Positions 25,307 through 32,940 of a DNA stretch of 64,000 bases are shown piece after piece. Under the pieces are notes generated by a model. That model had not been told where the DNA came from, did not search any database, and was given only the letters and a program-made list of their open reading frames with translations. Every line of letters starts with the position of its first letter. Position 1 is the first letter of the stretch. The translations under genes and the position numbers were made by a program. Origin of the DNA: Pontibacter litorisediminis (GTDB lineage Bacteria; Bacteroidota; Bacteroidia; Cytophagales; Hymenobacteraceae); NCBI RefSeq assembly GCF_029360645.1, contig NZ_JARDUA010000001.1:1054001-1118000 (forward strand). Reading direction: 5' to 3'.

Positions 25307-26395
25307 TTATCCGATCTCGATGACCACGTTTGGCGTGAGCGGGTGCCCTACACAATTCAGGGTATAGCCCTCCTCCATTTCGGCATCAGACAGACCCTCG
25401 CGCTCATCCAGGTGCACCTTTCCGCTCAGGCACTTGCCGCGGCAGGCGGTGCATAGGCCAGCCTGGCAGGAGTAAGGCAGGTCAATATCCTGCTCCAGTG
25501 CCGCCTCCAGTATCGTTTGGTCCGGCTCCACTACAAAGCTGTACTCCGATCCCTCATAGATCACCGTCACGGTCTGGGTCGTGATTTCACCATCGTCTTC
25601 TGACGACAGCACGGCCCCGTGCTGCGCCTCCTGCTGCTGCTTATCCAGCAGTTTATTGCTTACAAAGCTCTCCCGGAAAATGCGATCCGCCGGCACGTGC
25701 AGCACGTCCAGCGCATGGCGCACCTCCTCCATCATCCCCTCCGGGCCGCACATAAAGTAAACGCCGTCGTTGATCTTGGCCAGTTGCAGGCGCTCCAGTA
25801 TCTTGATGATCATGCTCTGGTTCATGCGGCCCCGATGGTCGCAGGCTTGGCGCGGCTGGCTGTAAATGTACTCCACGTGCAGGCGCTCCGGGTTCGCTGC
25901 CTCCAGTTGCTGCAGCTGCTCCATAAAGATCACAGAGTCTTCGTCGCGGTTGCCGTAAAGCAGCGTTACCTTGCTGTTTGGCTCCTCGTGCAGCACTGCC
26001 TTCAGGATGGACATAAGCGGGGTGATGCCGCTGCCCGCGCCGAAGAGCAGCACCTGCCGCTGGTTGGCGGGGGCACAGGTAAGGCAGAAGTTGCCGATCG
26101 GCTCCATCACCTTCACCTCTTGCCCCACCTGCAGGTTATCCAGCAGGTAGTTCGACATCAGGCCGCCTTCCACGCGCTTTACCGTCACCGACAGGCGCGG
26201 CGCCTCGTGCGGAGTGCTGCAAAGGGAGTAAGAACGGCGGATTTCCTTGCCATCAATCGTCAGGATCAGCGTCAGAAACTGCCCCGGCTTGTACTCTATC
26301 TTTTGTTTCTCAGGATGTTCAAAATGTATGGTAGCGGCGTCTGCCGTTTCGTGGGTAATGTCTACAACCTTTAGGTTAAGGTAAGGGCTACTCAT
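25307..26395 (-). CDS. paaE: 1,2-phenylacetyl-CoA epoxidase, reductase subunit E
   Basis: A 362-aa NAD(P)H-dependent flavin/iron-sulfur reductase that feeds electrons to the PaaABC epoxidase. It has an FAD domain (RRSYSLCS near residue 53), an NAD domain (GAGSGITPLMS near 119, CGPEGMMEEV near 217), and a C-terminal [2Fe-2S] ferredoxin with C-x4-C-x2-C in SCQAGLCTACRG near 314 and the fourth Cys in LNCVGHP. It is separated from paaABCD by two unrelated genes on the opposite side, so it has its own promoter. No PaaR-type site is obvious upstream. Confidence 0.94.
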   Translation of the reverse strand: MSSPYLNLKVVDITHETADAATIHFEHPEKQKIEYKPGQFLTLILTIDGKEIRRSYSLCSTPHEAPRLSVTVKRVEGGLMSNYLLDNLQVGQEVKVMEPIGNFCLTCAPANQRQVLLFGAGSGITPLMSILKAVLHEEPNSKVTLLYGNRDEDSVIFMEQLQQLEAANPERLHVEYIYSQPRQACDHRGRMNQSMIIKILERLQLAKINDGVYFMCGPEGMMEEVRHALDVLHVPADRIFRESFVSNKLLDKQQQEAQHGAVLSSEDDGEITTQTVTVIYEGSEYSFVVEPDQTILEAALEQDIDLPYSCQAGLCTACRGKCLSGKVHLDEREGLSDAEMEEGYTLNCVGHPLTPNVVIEIG

Positions 26396-26652
26396 GTTCT
26401 ATATACTTTTGCTCTGATTCGTCTTGGTCTAAAACTGTGTTCGTGGCTGAAAGTTACGACAATCCCTCCTGTTCTAAGAAAGTATCGTATAAAATTTAGG
26501 ATGCCAGCCCCCGGCGCACAATAAAAATTTTGAATATTAGTTGTAAAATATATTAAAAAAAAGCTGAACTTTACAGAACGCTGCTATGGCTATGGTTCCT
26601 ACCTGCACCCATGCTTCTATATTGAACGCTATCTCATTAACGTGAAAACAAC

Positions 26653-27222
26653 ATGCTGTACAAACTAACACTTAAAAACTGTGAAAAAACGGTAGTGGTA
26701 GACGACACTACGTACGATTACATTCAAAACAACGCATATCTGCAGCAAATTGAGTTCCTGAAGCACCTGCGCATCCACTCTAACGGTTACGCTTTCTTCC
26801 AGAAAAACTGGCCGCTTAAGAACGGCAAGTACCGCAACGAGACCATTTACCTGCACAAGATGATTGGGGAGCAGCTACTGGAGAAGCCGGAAAGCGACCT
26901 GAAGCTGTACGTGCACTTTAAGAACGGCAACAAGCTCGACTGCCGCCGCGAGAACCTGGAGTGGGCGCCGCTCTGCAAGATCGTCCGCAACACCACCAAA
27001 ACGGAGAACAAGCTTGGCGTGCGAGGGGTACACAAAGAGGCTCAAAAGTACCGCGCCATCATCCACCATAACAAGCAGCGCATCAACCTGGGCACCTTCG
27101 AAACGCTGCAGGAGGCTGCCTTGGCCTACAGCAAAAAATCCGAGGAGCTTTTCGGGAAGACCAAAAGCCTTAAAACCTTCTCCAAGGTATTCGAAGAAGA
27201 GGAGACTGCCCCTTTAAACTAA
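26653..27222 (+). CDS. HNH-like/AP2-domain protein
   Basis: A 189-aa protein with two parts. Residues 60-115 resemble an HNH_3 homing-endonuclease fold (IYLHKMIGEQLL, then VHFKNGNKLDCRRENLEW). Residues 118-170 resemble an AP2/ERF DNA-binding domain (GVRGVHKEAQKYRAIIHH, LGTFETLQEAALAY). The usual Asp-His pair of the HNH core is Val-His, so nuclease activity is uncertain. It is not inside another gene and shows no intron or intein borders. It may be a domesticated nuclease acting as a DNA-binding regulator. Confidence 0.78.
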   Translation: MLYKLTLKNCEKTVVVDDTTYDYIQNNAYLQQIEFLKHLRIHSNGYAFFQKNWPLKNGKYRNETIYLHKMIGEQLLEKPESDLKLYVHFKNGNKLDCRRENLEWAPLCKIVRNTTKTENKLGVRGVHKEAQKYRAIIHHNKQRINLGTFETLQEAALAYSKKSEELFGKTKSLKTFSKVFEEEETAPLN

Positions 27223-27233
27223 TTTCTGCTTAA

Positions 27234-27275
27234 CTTGCACAAATGGGCTAGCCATACCCTGCCCATTTGTGCAAG
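27234..27275 (+). promoter_or_regulatory. Hairpin covering the ribosome-binding region of the M23 gene
   Basis: Fifteen-base arms (CTTGCACAAATGGGC, 27234-27248, and its complement, 27261-27275) enclose a 12-base loop and end three bases before the ATG at 27279. No T run follows. It could terminate the upstream gene or control translation of the downstream one. Confidence 0.6.
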
Positions 27276-27278
27276 CTT

Positions 27279-27977
27279 ATGGAAAACACCACAAACCTTA
27301 GCGACCTGCTTAGCAGGCACCGCCATGCCTTCGCCCCAGTTCTGGACGCCGACCTGAACGCCGACTGCGTGTGCACACTGGACTTTTCTGAAAAGAACCA
27401 GCTGCTGCAGAAAACCAACCTGTTAGACACGGACGCCTTCAACATGGCCGTGGAGCAGATGCTGCTAGAACGGCAGGCGACCGCTGGCGTGGGAGGTTAC
27501 CTGGAGGACCGCTTCATTTACCGCCGCAGCCGCCACTTCGATGTGGAGGCGCAGAGCCGCAACCTGCACCTGGGTGTGGATGTCTGGCTAAAAGCTGGCA
27601 CTGCCGTGTTCACTCCCTTGGACGCCACTGTCCACAGCTTCCGGGACAACGATAATTTCGGCGACTATGGCCCCACCATTATCCTGCAGCACGAGCTGGA
27701 GGGGGTAACCTTTTATACCTTGTACGGACACCTGAGCCGCTCCTCCCTGCAGGGCCTGCAACAGGGGCAGCGCTTTGCCAAAGGCGAGAAGATTGCCGAG
27801 GTGGGTCCCTACCCGGAGAACGGGCACTGGCCGCCGCACCTGCACTTCCAGATCATCGCCGACATGGGCGGTAGGCATGGCGATTTCCCTGGGGTTACCA
27901 CCACCGCCGAGCGCCACAAGTATGAGCAACTGTGCCCCAACCCCAACCTGATCCTGCAGTGCCGCCACCTGCTGTAA
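27279..27977 (+). CDS. M23 family metallopeptidase
   Basis: A 232-aa LytM-type zinc endopeptidase domain protein. Zinc and active-site motifs are HLGVDVW (near residue 106), YTLYGHLS (near 149) and PPHLHFQI (near 187). There is no signal peptide; the N-terminal 80 residues are unrelated helical sequence. This form occurs in Bacteroidota without known target; a cytoplasmic location is implied. The ATG at 27279 is preferred to one four codons upstream that lies in the hairpin. Confidence 0.85.
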   Translation: MENTTNLSDLLSRHRHAFAPVLDADLNADCVCTLDFSEKNQLLQKTNLLDTDAFNMAVEQMLLERQATAGVGGYLEDRFIYRRSRHFDVEAQSRNLHLGVDVWLKAGTAVFTPLDATVHSFRDNDNFGDYGPTIILQHELEGVTFYTLYGHLSRSSLQGLQQGQRFAKGEKIAEVGPYPENGHWPPHLHFQIIADMGGRHGDFPGVTTTAERHKYEQLCPNPNLILQCRHLL

Positions 27978-28019
27978 AACGATTCTTTACTAACTTTTAA
28001 TAATAATTCTTTTCTGCTT

Positions 28020-28862
28020 ATGGTACTGGATTTCGATTCTATCCGGGAGATGATTGTAAACTTTGCCGTACTCTACGGCCTGAAACTCATCGTCGCCGTC
28101 TTTATTCTGGTGATTGGCGCATGGGTCATCAGGCGGATGAAGACTTTGATTAACAACCTGATGCTGCGCAAGAGTGTGGACGAGTCGCTGCGCCCGTTTC
28201 TGCTGAATATACTTAGCATAGGTCTGTGGGTGCTGCTGCTTGTGCTGGTTGTGGCGCAGCTAGGCGTAGAGATGACCTCCTTTATAGCGGTGCTGGGTTC
28301 CGCAGGTCTGGCCATTGGTCTGGCCTTGCAGGGCAGCCTGGCTAATTTTGCCGGCGGAGTGCTTATACTTACCATCAAGCCCTTTAGGGTGGGCGACTTT
28401 ATTGAGGCGCAGGGCCAGAGCGGCACGGTGCAGCTCATCAACATCTTTAACACGGTACTAAAAACGGCAGATAACAAGACGATTTACATCCCGAACGGGC
28501 CGCTGGCCTCTGCGGTCGTGGTCAATTACTCGGTAGAGGCCACACGCCGTGTAGAGCTGCTTTTTACGGTGTCGGTAAACAACGACATCGGTAAAGTGCG
28601 GGAGTTGATCCAGGAGTTGATAGACCAGGACGAACGCATCCTGAAAGATCCGGCCCCGGCCATTGTGGTCACTAACTTCGCAGAGCACGCCATCACGATC
28701 AGCACCCGCATCTGGTGCAAGCGCGAAGATTACTGGGGCCTGTTTTGGGACATGAACGAGCGTGCCAAGGCTGCCTTCGAAAATAACGGAATCGCCCTGC
28801 CGGTGCCGCGCCGCGAGATGGTGGGCGGTATGGCCAGCGGACAGCCTGCTATAAAGGCTTAG
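28020..28862 (+). CDS. Small-conductance mechanosensitive channel (MscS family)
   Basis: A 280-aa inner membrane channel opened by membrane tension in hypo-osmotic shock. Three hydrophobic helices occupy residues 10-110; the pore helix carries the Gly/Ala pattern (FIAVLGSAGLAIGLALQGSLANFAGGVLI), followed by the conserved FRVGDFIEAQG and the C-terminal vestibule domain. It stands alone between an M23 gene and a strong terminator. Confidence 0.95.
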   Translation: MVLDFDSIREMIVNFAVLYGLKLIVAVFILVIGAWVIRRMKTLINNLMLRKSVDESLRPFLLNILSIGLWVLLLVLVVAQLGVEMTSFIAVLGSAGLAIGLALQGSLANFAGGVLILTIKPFRVGDFIEAQGQSGTVQLINIFNTVLKTADNKTIYIPNGPLASAVVVNYSVEATRRVELLFTVSVNNDIGKVRELIQELIDQDERILKDPAPAIVVTNFAEHAITISTRIWCKREDYWGLFWDMNERAKAAFENNGIALPVPRREMVGGMASGQPAIKA

Positions 28863-28874
28863 TTGATACTGTCG

Positions 28875-28925
28875 CTAAAAACAGCAGGGGTTGTGCTTCG
28901 TCGGCACAACCCCTGCTGTTTTTAG
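28875..28925. terminator. Bidirectional terminator between MscS and permease genes
   Basis: Perfect 22-bp arms beginning CTAAAAACAGCAGGGG around a 7-base loop, with A/T runs in the stem base. It serves the MscS gene (plus) and the permease at 28944 (minus). Confidence 0.92.
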
Positions 28926-28943
28926 TACGCTTGCCACAATGCG

Positions 28944-30152
28944 TTAGTCAAACTTTATCGCCTTTACGGGTTTTATGCGGGCGATCATGGCAGCCGGTAC
29001 AAGTATGGCCAGCATGGTAAGCACCACCGTCAGCGCATTCAGGATCAGGATGGCGCCAATGTTCCAGCTGATGGGCACCCGGTCCATGTAGTAGTTTTCA
29101 GGGTCAAGGGGGATGAGTTCGAAATAATACTGCACCAGGCAAAAACCGATGCCCACCACATTGCCCCACAGCAGCCCCTTCAGCGTCAGTTTCAGGCCAC
29201 GGAAATAGAAGACCTGCCGTATCTGCGCATCGGTGGCCCCCAGAGCCTTCAGCACGCCGATCATGTTTATCCGCTCTATGATCATGATAAATACCGTGGA
29301 CACCATGTTGAACGTGGCCACAAAAATGATCAGCACCAGGAAGATGACCACGTTTTTCTGCAGCAGCTTCAGCCAATCGAACAGCTGCGCATGGCGGTCA
29401 GTGATTTTCTCCAGCTGCAGGTCGTAGTTCATACTTTCAAACACCCGTTCGGCGGCCTGGTCTATCTGCTCAAAATCTTTCAGCACCACCTCCACGCCAC
29501 CAACAAGTGTATCCGGCCAGTTGTTCAACTCCCGTACCAGCTTAATGTCGCCTATCACAAACACTTCGTCGAACTCCTCCAGCCCGGTATTGTAAATGCC
29601 GCTCACCCGTAGCTTTCGTGCACGGGGAGGGTTTTGGATGAAGTAGAAAATGGCCTCATCGCCCACCTTCAGGCGCAGCTTGTTGGCTATCCTGTGGCTC
29701 AGCAACACATCTTTGGACGAGGCCGTATCGCTGAATGCCATCAGCTGCCCTGCCTCCAGGTTCTTCTGCATGGCGCTCAGGTCGTAGTTCTTCCCCACGC
29801 CTTTCAACACCACACCCAGCACCTCATCCTCTGTCTTGATAATGGCTGTTTTACGCGCAAAAGCCTGCACTTTCTTGATGCCGGGTATTTCCTCCGTTAC
29901 GCCGATGTTATAGCTTATAGGTGCTCCCTCATACGAGTTGTTGGTATCATACTTGCTGATTTGCAGGTGCGCCCCAAAGCTGAAAATCTTGTCGCGGATC
30001 TCGTTACGGAAGCCCTCCAATATCGCAAAAGACACAATCATGATCGCAATGCCTGCAGCTATGCTTATAATTGCTATTTTTGTAACCGACTGCGTAAACG
30101 AGCCGGTCTGCACTTCTGATATTTTATCGGATATGTATTTGGAGATGTTCAC
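28944..30152 (-). CDS. ABC transporter permease, FtsX/LolE type
   Basis: A 402-aa permease with the MacB-like layout: one N-terminal helix (about residues 22-45), a periplasmic domain to about 265, then three helices (about 270-395) with an FtsX motif (LGATDAQIRQVFYFRGL). This is the architecture of lipoprotein-releasing LolC/LolE subunits. No ATPase gene is adjacent. The start appears to be GTG at 30150-30152; I see no in-frame ATG upstream. Confidence 0.85.
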   Translation of the reverse strand: MNISKYISDKISEVQTGSFTQSVTKIAIISIAAGIAIMIVSFAILEGFRNEIRDKIFSFGAHLQISKYDTNNSYEGAPISYNIGVTEEIPGIKKVQAFARKTAIIKTEDEVLGVVLKGVGKNYDLSAMQKNLEAGQLMAFSDTASSKDVLLSHRIANKLRLKVGDEAIFYFIQNPPRARKLRVSGIYNTGLEEFDEVFVIGDIKLVRELNNWPDTLVGGVEVVLKDFEQIDQAAERVFESMNYDLQLEKITDRHAQLFDWLKLLQKNVVIFLVLIIFVATFNMVSTVFIMIIERINMIGVLKALGATDAQIRQVFYFRGLKLTLKGLLWGNVVGIGFCLVQYYFELIPLDPENYYMDRVPISWNIGAILILNALTVVLTMLAILVPAAMIARIKPVKAIKFD

Positions 30153-30218
30153 TCGCCTTAGATCATATTAACAGCCTTAAAGATAGGTATGAATTTTGAC
30201 TTCTACCTTACAAAAACG

Positions 30219-31442
30219 ATGACACACCCTTTCCTATACCTCTCTGCATCGCTGCTCCTCACGTTGGGCGGCTGCAACTCGAAACAAGTTCCTAGCACGG
30301 CCCCTGAGCAAACACCCGCCACCGCCGCAGCCCCAACTCCAGAGACGCAGGCCCTGCGAATGGGCGCCGCCAAGTTGGATGTATACTTGCCACAGCTGGC
30401 AGGCAAACGCGTGGGCGTGATCGTGAACCAGACTTCCATGCTCGGCAATACGCACCTGGTGGATACGCTCATCAGCCGCGGTGTGGAGATAAAGACGATC
30501 TTTGCACCGGAACACGGCTTCCGTGGCGAGGCCGACGCTGGGGCTCATATCAAAGACGGTACCGACCCCAAAACAGGCCTGCCGATCATCTCGCTCTACG
30601 GCAGCAACAAAAAGCCGCTGCCCGAGCAGATAAAGGACCTGGACGTGCTGCTGTTTGATATCCAGGACGTGGGTACGCGCTTCTATACGTATATCAGCAC
30701 GATGCATTACGCCATGGAGGCCGCCGCCGAAAACGGTAAAGAGGTGATGGTGCTGGACCGCCCCAACCCGAACGGGCATTACGTGGACGGTCCGGTACTG
30801 GAGATGGACCAGCAGTCGTTCGTGGGCATGCACCCGATTCCGATCGTGCACGGCCTCACGGTAGGCGAGCTGGCAAAGATGATCAACGGCGAGAAGTGGT
30901 TGAAAGGTGGCCTCCAAGCCAAGCTAACGGTAATCCCGATGGAAAATTATGACCACGACATGCCGTACGAGCTGCCGGTGAAGCCTTCGCCGAACCTGCC
31001 AAACGCGCAGGCCATCGCCCTTTACCCGTCTATCTGTTTCTTTGAGGGAACAGACGTGAGCGTGGGGCGCGGCACGCCTACACCTTTCCAGGTGATCGGC
31101 AGCCCATACTACCAGAAGAAGGATTTCAGCTTTACCCCGGTAAGCACCCCAGGCGCTACCAACCCGCCGCACAAGGACGTTGTTTGCTACGGCAAAGATT
31201 TAACAAGTGTGGAGGTTGCTGACAAGGTAGACCTGGCTTACCTGCTGGACATGTACCAGAACTCCAGCAACAAGGACAAGTTCTTCAACAACTTCTTTGA
31301 GAAGCTGGCCGGTACCACCAAACTGCGCCAGCAGGTAATTGCCGGTAAGACAGAGGCTGAGATCAGGGCCAGCTGGGAACCGGCTTTATCCAACTATAAA
31401 ACCAAGCGTAAGCAGTACCTGCTTTACCCAGACTTTAACTAA
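30219..31442 (+). CDS. DUF1343 lipoprotein, NamZ-like exo-beta-N-acetylmuramidase
   Basis: A 407-aa exported protein with a lipobox (LLTLGGC, Cys near residue 20) and the DUF1343 fold. Family marks are VGVIVNQTSM, IFAPEHGFRG, DVLLFDIQDVGTRFYTYIST and LDRPNPNG. NamZ of Bacillus releases MurNAc from the ends of peptidoglycan fragments, so a role in wall recycling is likely. The ATG at 30219 gives the lipobox its normal distance. The fmt start follows after 2 bp. Confidence 0.88.
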   Translation: MTHPFLYLSASLLLTLGGCNSKQVPSTAPEQTPATAAAPTPETQALRMGAAKLDVYLPQLAGKRVGVIVNQTSMLGNTHLVDTLISRGVEIKTIFAPEHGFRGEADAGAHIKDGTDPKTGLPIISLYGSNKKPLPEQIKDLDVLLFDIQDVGTRFYTYISTMHYAMEAAAENGKEVMVLDRPNPNGHYVDGPVLEMDQQSFVGMHPIPIVHGLTVGELAKMINGEKWLKGGLQAKLTVIPMENYDHDMPYELPVKPSPNLPNAQAIALYPSICFFEGTDVSVGRGTPTPFQVIGSPYYQKKDFSFTPVSTPGATNPPHKDVVCYGKDLTSVEVADKVDLAYLLDMYQNSSNKDKFFNNFFEKLAGTTKLRQQVIAGKTEAEIRASWEPALSNYKTKRKQYLLYPDFN

Positions 31443-31444
31443 GC

Positions 31445-32371
31445 ATGAGAGATTTGCGCATCGTGTTCATGGGTACGCCGGACTTTGCCGTGCCTACCCT
31501 GCAGACACTCGTGGAACATAAGTATAACGTGGTGGCGGTGATCACCGCTCCGGATAAACCAGCCGGGCGCGGGCAGAAGCTGAACCAGTCGCCGGTGAAG
31601 GAGTATGCCGTGGCGCAGGGGATTCCGGTGCTGCAGCCTACAAACCTGAAGTCGGAGGCGTTTTTGGAGGAGTTGCGCAGTTACAAGGCGAACCTGCAGA
31701 TCATCGTGGCGTTCCGGATGCTGCCGGAGGTAGTATGGGCAATGCCGGAGCTGGGTTCTTTCAACATCCACGCCTCGCTGTTGCCGCAGTACCGTGGGGC
31801 CGCCCCCATCAACTGGGCCATCATTAACGGCGAAAAAGAAACAGGCGTAACCTCCTTTTTCCTGAAGCACGAGATCGACACCGGTGATTTGATTTTCCAG
31901 GAGCGTGTGCCGATACTGGAGGAGGATGATTTCGGAACGCTGTACGAGAAACTAAAGTACAAAGGTGCCGAGCTGGCGCTGCGAACCGTGCAGGCTATCG
32001 AGCGTAGCCATGTGCAGTCGCAGCCACAGGTAACTTCTGCAGAAACGAAGCACGCCCCCAAGATATTTAAGGATACCTGCCAGATTAACTGGGAGCAGCC
32101 GGCGCAACAGGTACGCAACTTTGTGCGTGGCCTCAGCCCCTACCCTGCCGCCTGGACAAAACTGAACGGCAAGAATTTTAAGGTTTACAGGGTGGAGGTA
32201 CTGGAGAATGCCGCTTATACTTCGGCATCCGGCACCATCCACACCGATAACAAGAACTTCCTGCACGTACAAACCGCGACCGGAGCCGTATCCATACTTG
32301 ACCTGCAGATGGAAGGGAAAAAACGCATGCCGGTACAAGACCTGCTGCGCGGGTATAACTTCGAAGTATAA
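31445..32371 (+). CDS. fmt: Methionyl-tRNA formyltransferase
   Basis: A 308-aa enzyme that formylates initiator Met-tRNA using 10-formyl-THF. The N-terminal domain has FMGTPDFAVP and the catalytic/folate loop NIHASLLPQYRGAAPINWAI, with DTG near residue 144. The C-terminal domain has VRNFVRGLSPYPAAW. The neighbouring folA, 5 bp downstream, makes the reduced folate it uses. Confidence 0.96.
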   Translation: MRDLRIVFMGTPDFAVPTLQTLVEHKYNVVAVITAPDKPAGRGQKLNQSPVKEYAVAQGIPVLQPTNLKSEAFLEELRSYKANLQIIVAFRMLPEVVWAMPELGSFNIHASLLPQYRGAAPINWAIINGEKETGVTSFFLKHEIDTGDLIFQERVPILEEDDFGTLYEKLKYKGAELALRTVQAIERSHVQSQPQVTSAETKHAPKIFKDTCQINWEQPAQQVRNFVRGLSPYPAAWTKLNGKNFKVYRVEVLENAAYTSASGTIHTDNKNFLHVQTATGAVSILDLQMEGKKRMPVQDLLRGYNFEV

Positions 32372-32376
32372 ACAGT

Positions 32377-32865
32377 ATGATAGCCATTGTAGTAGCCGCC
32401 GCTGAGAACAACGTGATCGGGAAAGACAACGACCTGATCTGGTACCTGCCTGCCGACCTGAAGCACTTCAAGCGCCTTACCATGAGCCACCCGATGATCA
32501 TGGGCCGCAAGACGTTTGAGGCAATCGGGAAGCCTCTGCCGGGCCGCACGTCTATCATCATCACCTCCCAAAGAGATTATAAGGCAGAAGGATGCGTGGT
32601 GGTACACTCGCTGGAGGAAGCCATTGCCAAAGGCAGCGAACTGGATCCGGAGCAGGTAAGCATTATTGGCGGGGCCAACGTGTACCAGCAGGCGCTCCCG
32701 CTCACCGACAAAGTATACCTGACACGCGTGCATCATAGTTTTGAGGGGGATGTGTATTTTCCAGAACTTCCGGAAAAAGAGTGGCAGGTGGTAGAGCAGG
32801 AGCACCACGAGCCAGATGAGAAGAACAAGTACAGCTACACTTTCCTGACGCTGGAGCGGAAGTAG
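32377..32865 (+). CDS. folA: Dihydrofolate reductase
   Basis: A 162-aa NADPH-dependent enzyme reducing dihydrofolate. Substrate and cofactor motifs are visible: AENNVIGKDNDLIWYLPADLKHF, MGRKTFEAIG and IIGGANVYQQALP. Normal length. Likely co-transcribed with fmt. Confidence 0.96.
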   Translation: MIAIVVAAAENNVIGKDNDLIWYLPADLKHFKRLTMSHPMIMGRKTFEAIGKPLPGRTSIIITSQRDYKAEGCVVVHSLEEAIAKGSELDPEQVSIIGGANVYQQALPLTDKVYLTRVHHSFEGDVYFPELPEKEWQVVEQEHHEPDEKNKYSYTFLTLERK

Positions 32866-32874
32866 AAAAGGGAG

Positions 32875-32930
32875 CAAGTATAAACGAAGAGGGGACGCTG
32901 AAATCAGCGTCCCCTCTTCGTTTATACTTG
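32875..32930. terminator. Long bidirectional hairpin after folA
   Basis: Twenty-seven-bp perfect arms around a 2-base loop; the stem base is AAGTATAAAC paired with GTTTATACTT. It lies between convergent folA and porU2. Confidence 0.88.
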
Positions 32931-32940
32931 GTGCTTTGGT

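Noticed and set aside
26653..27222. HNH/AP2 gene considered as an active mobile homing endonuclease
   Set aside because: No host gene, intron or intein borders around it, and the catalytic core is altered; kept as a finding about possible domestication only.
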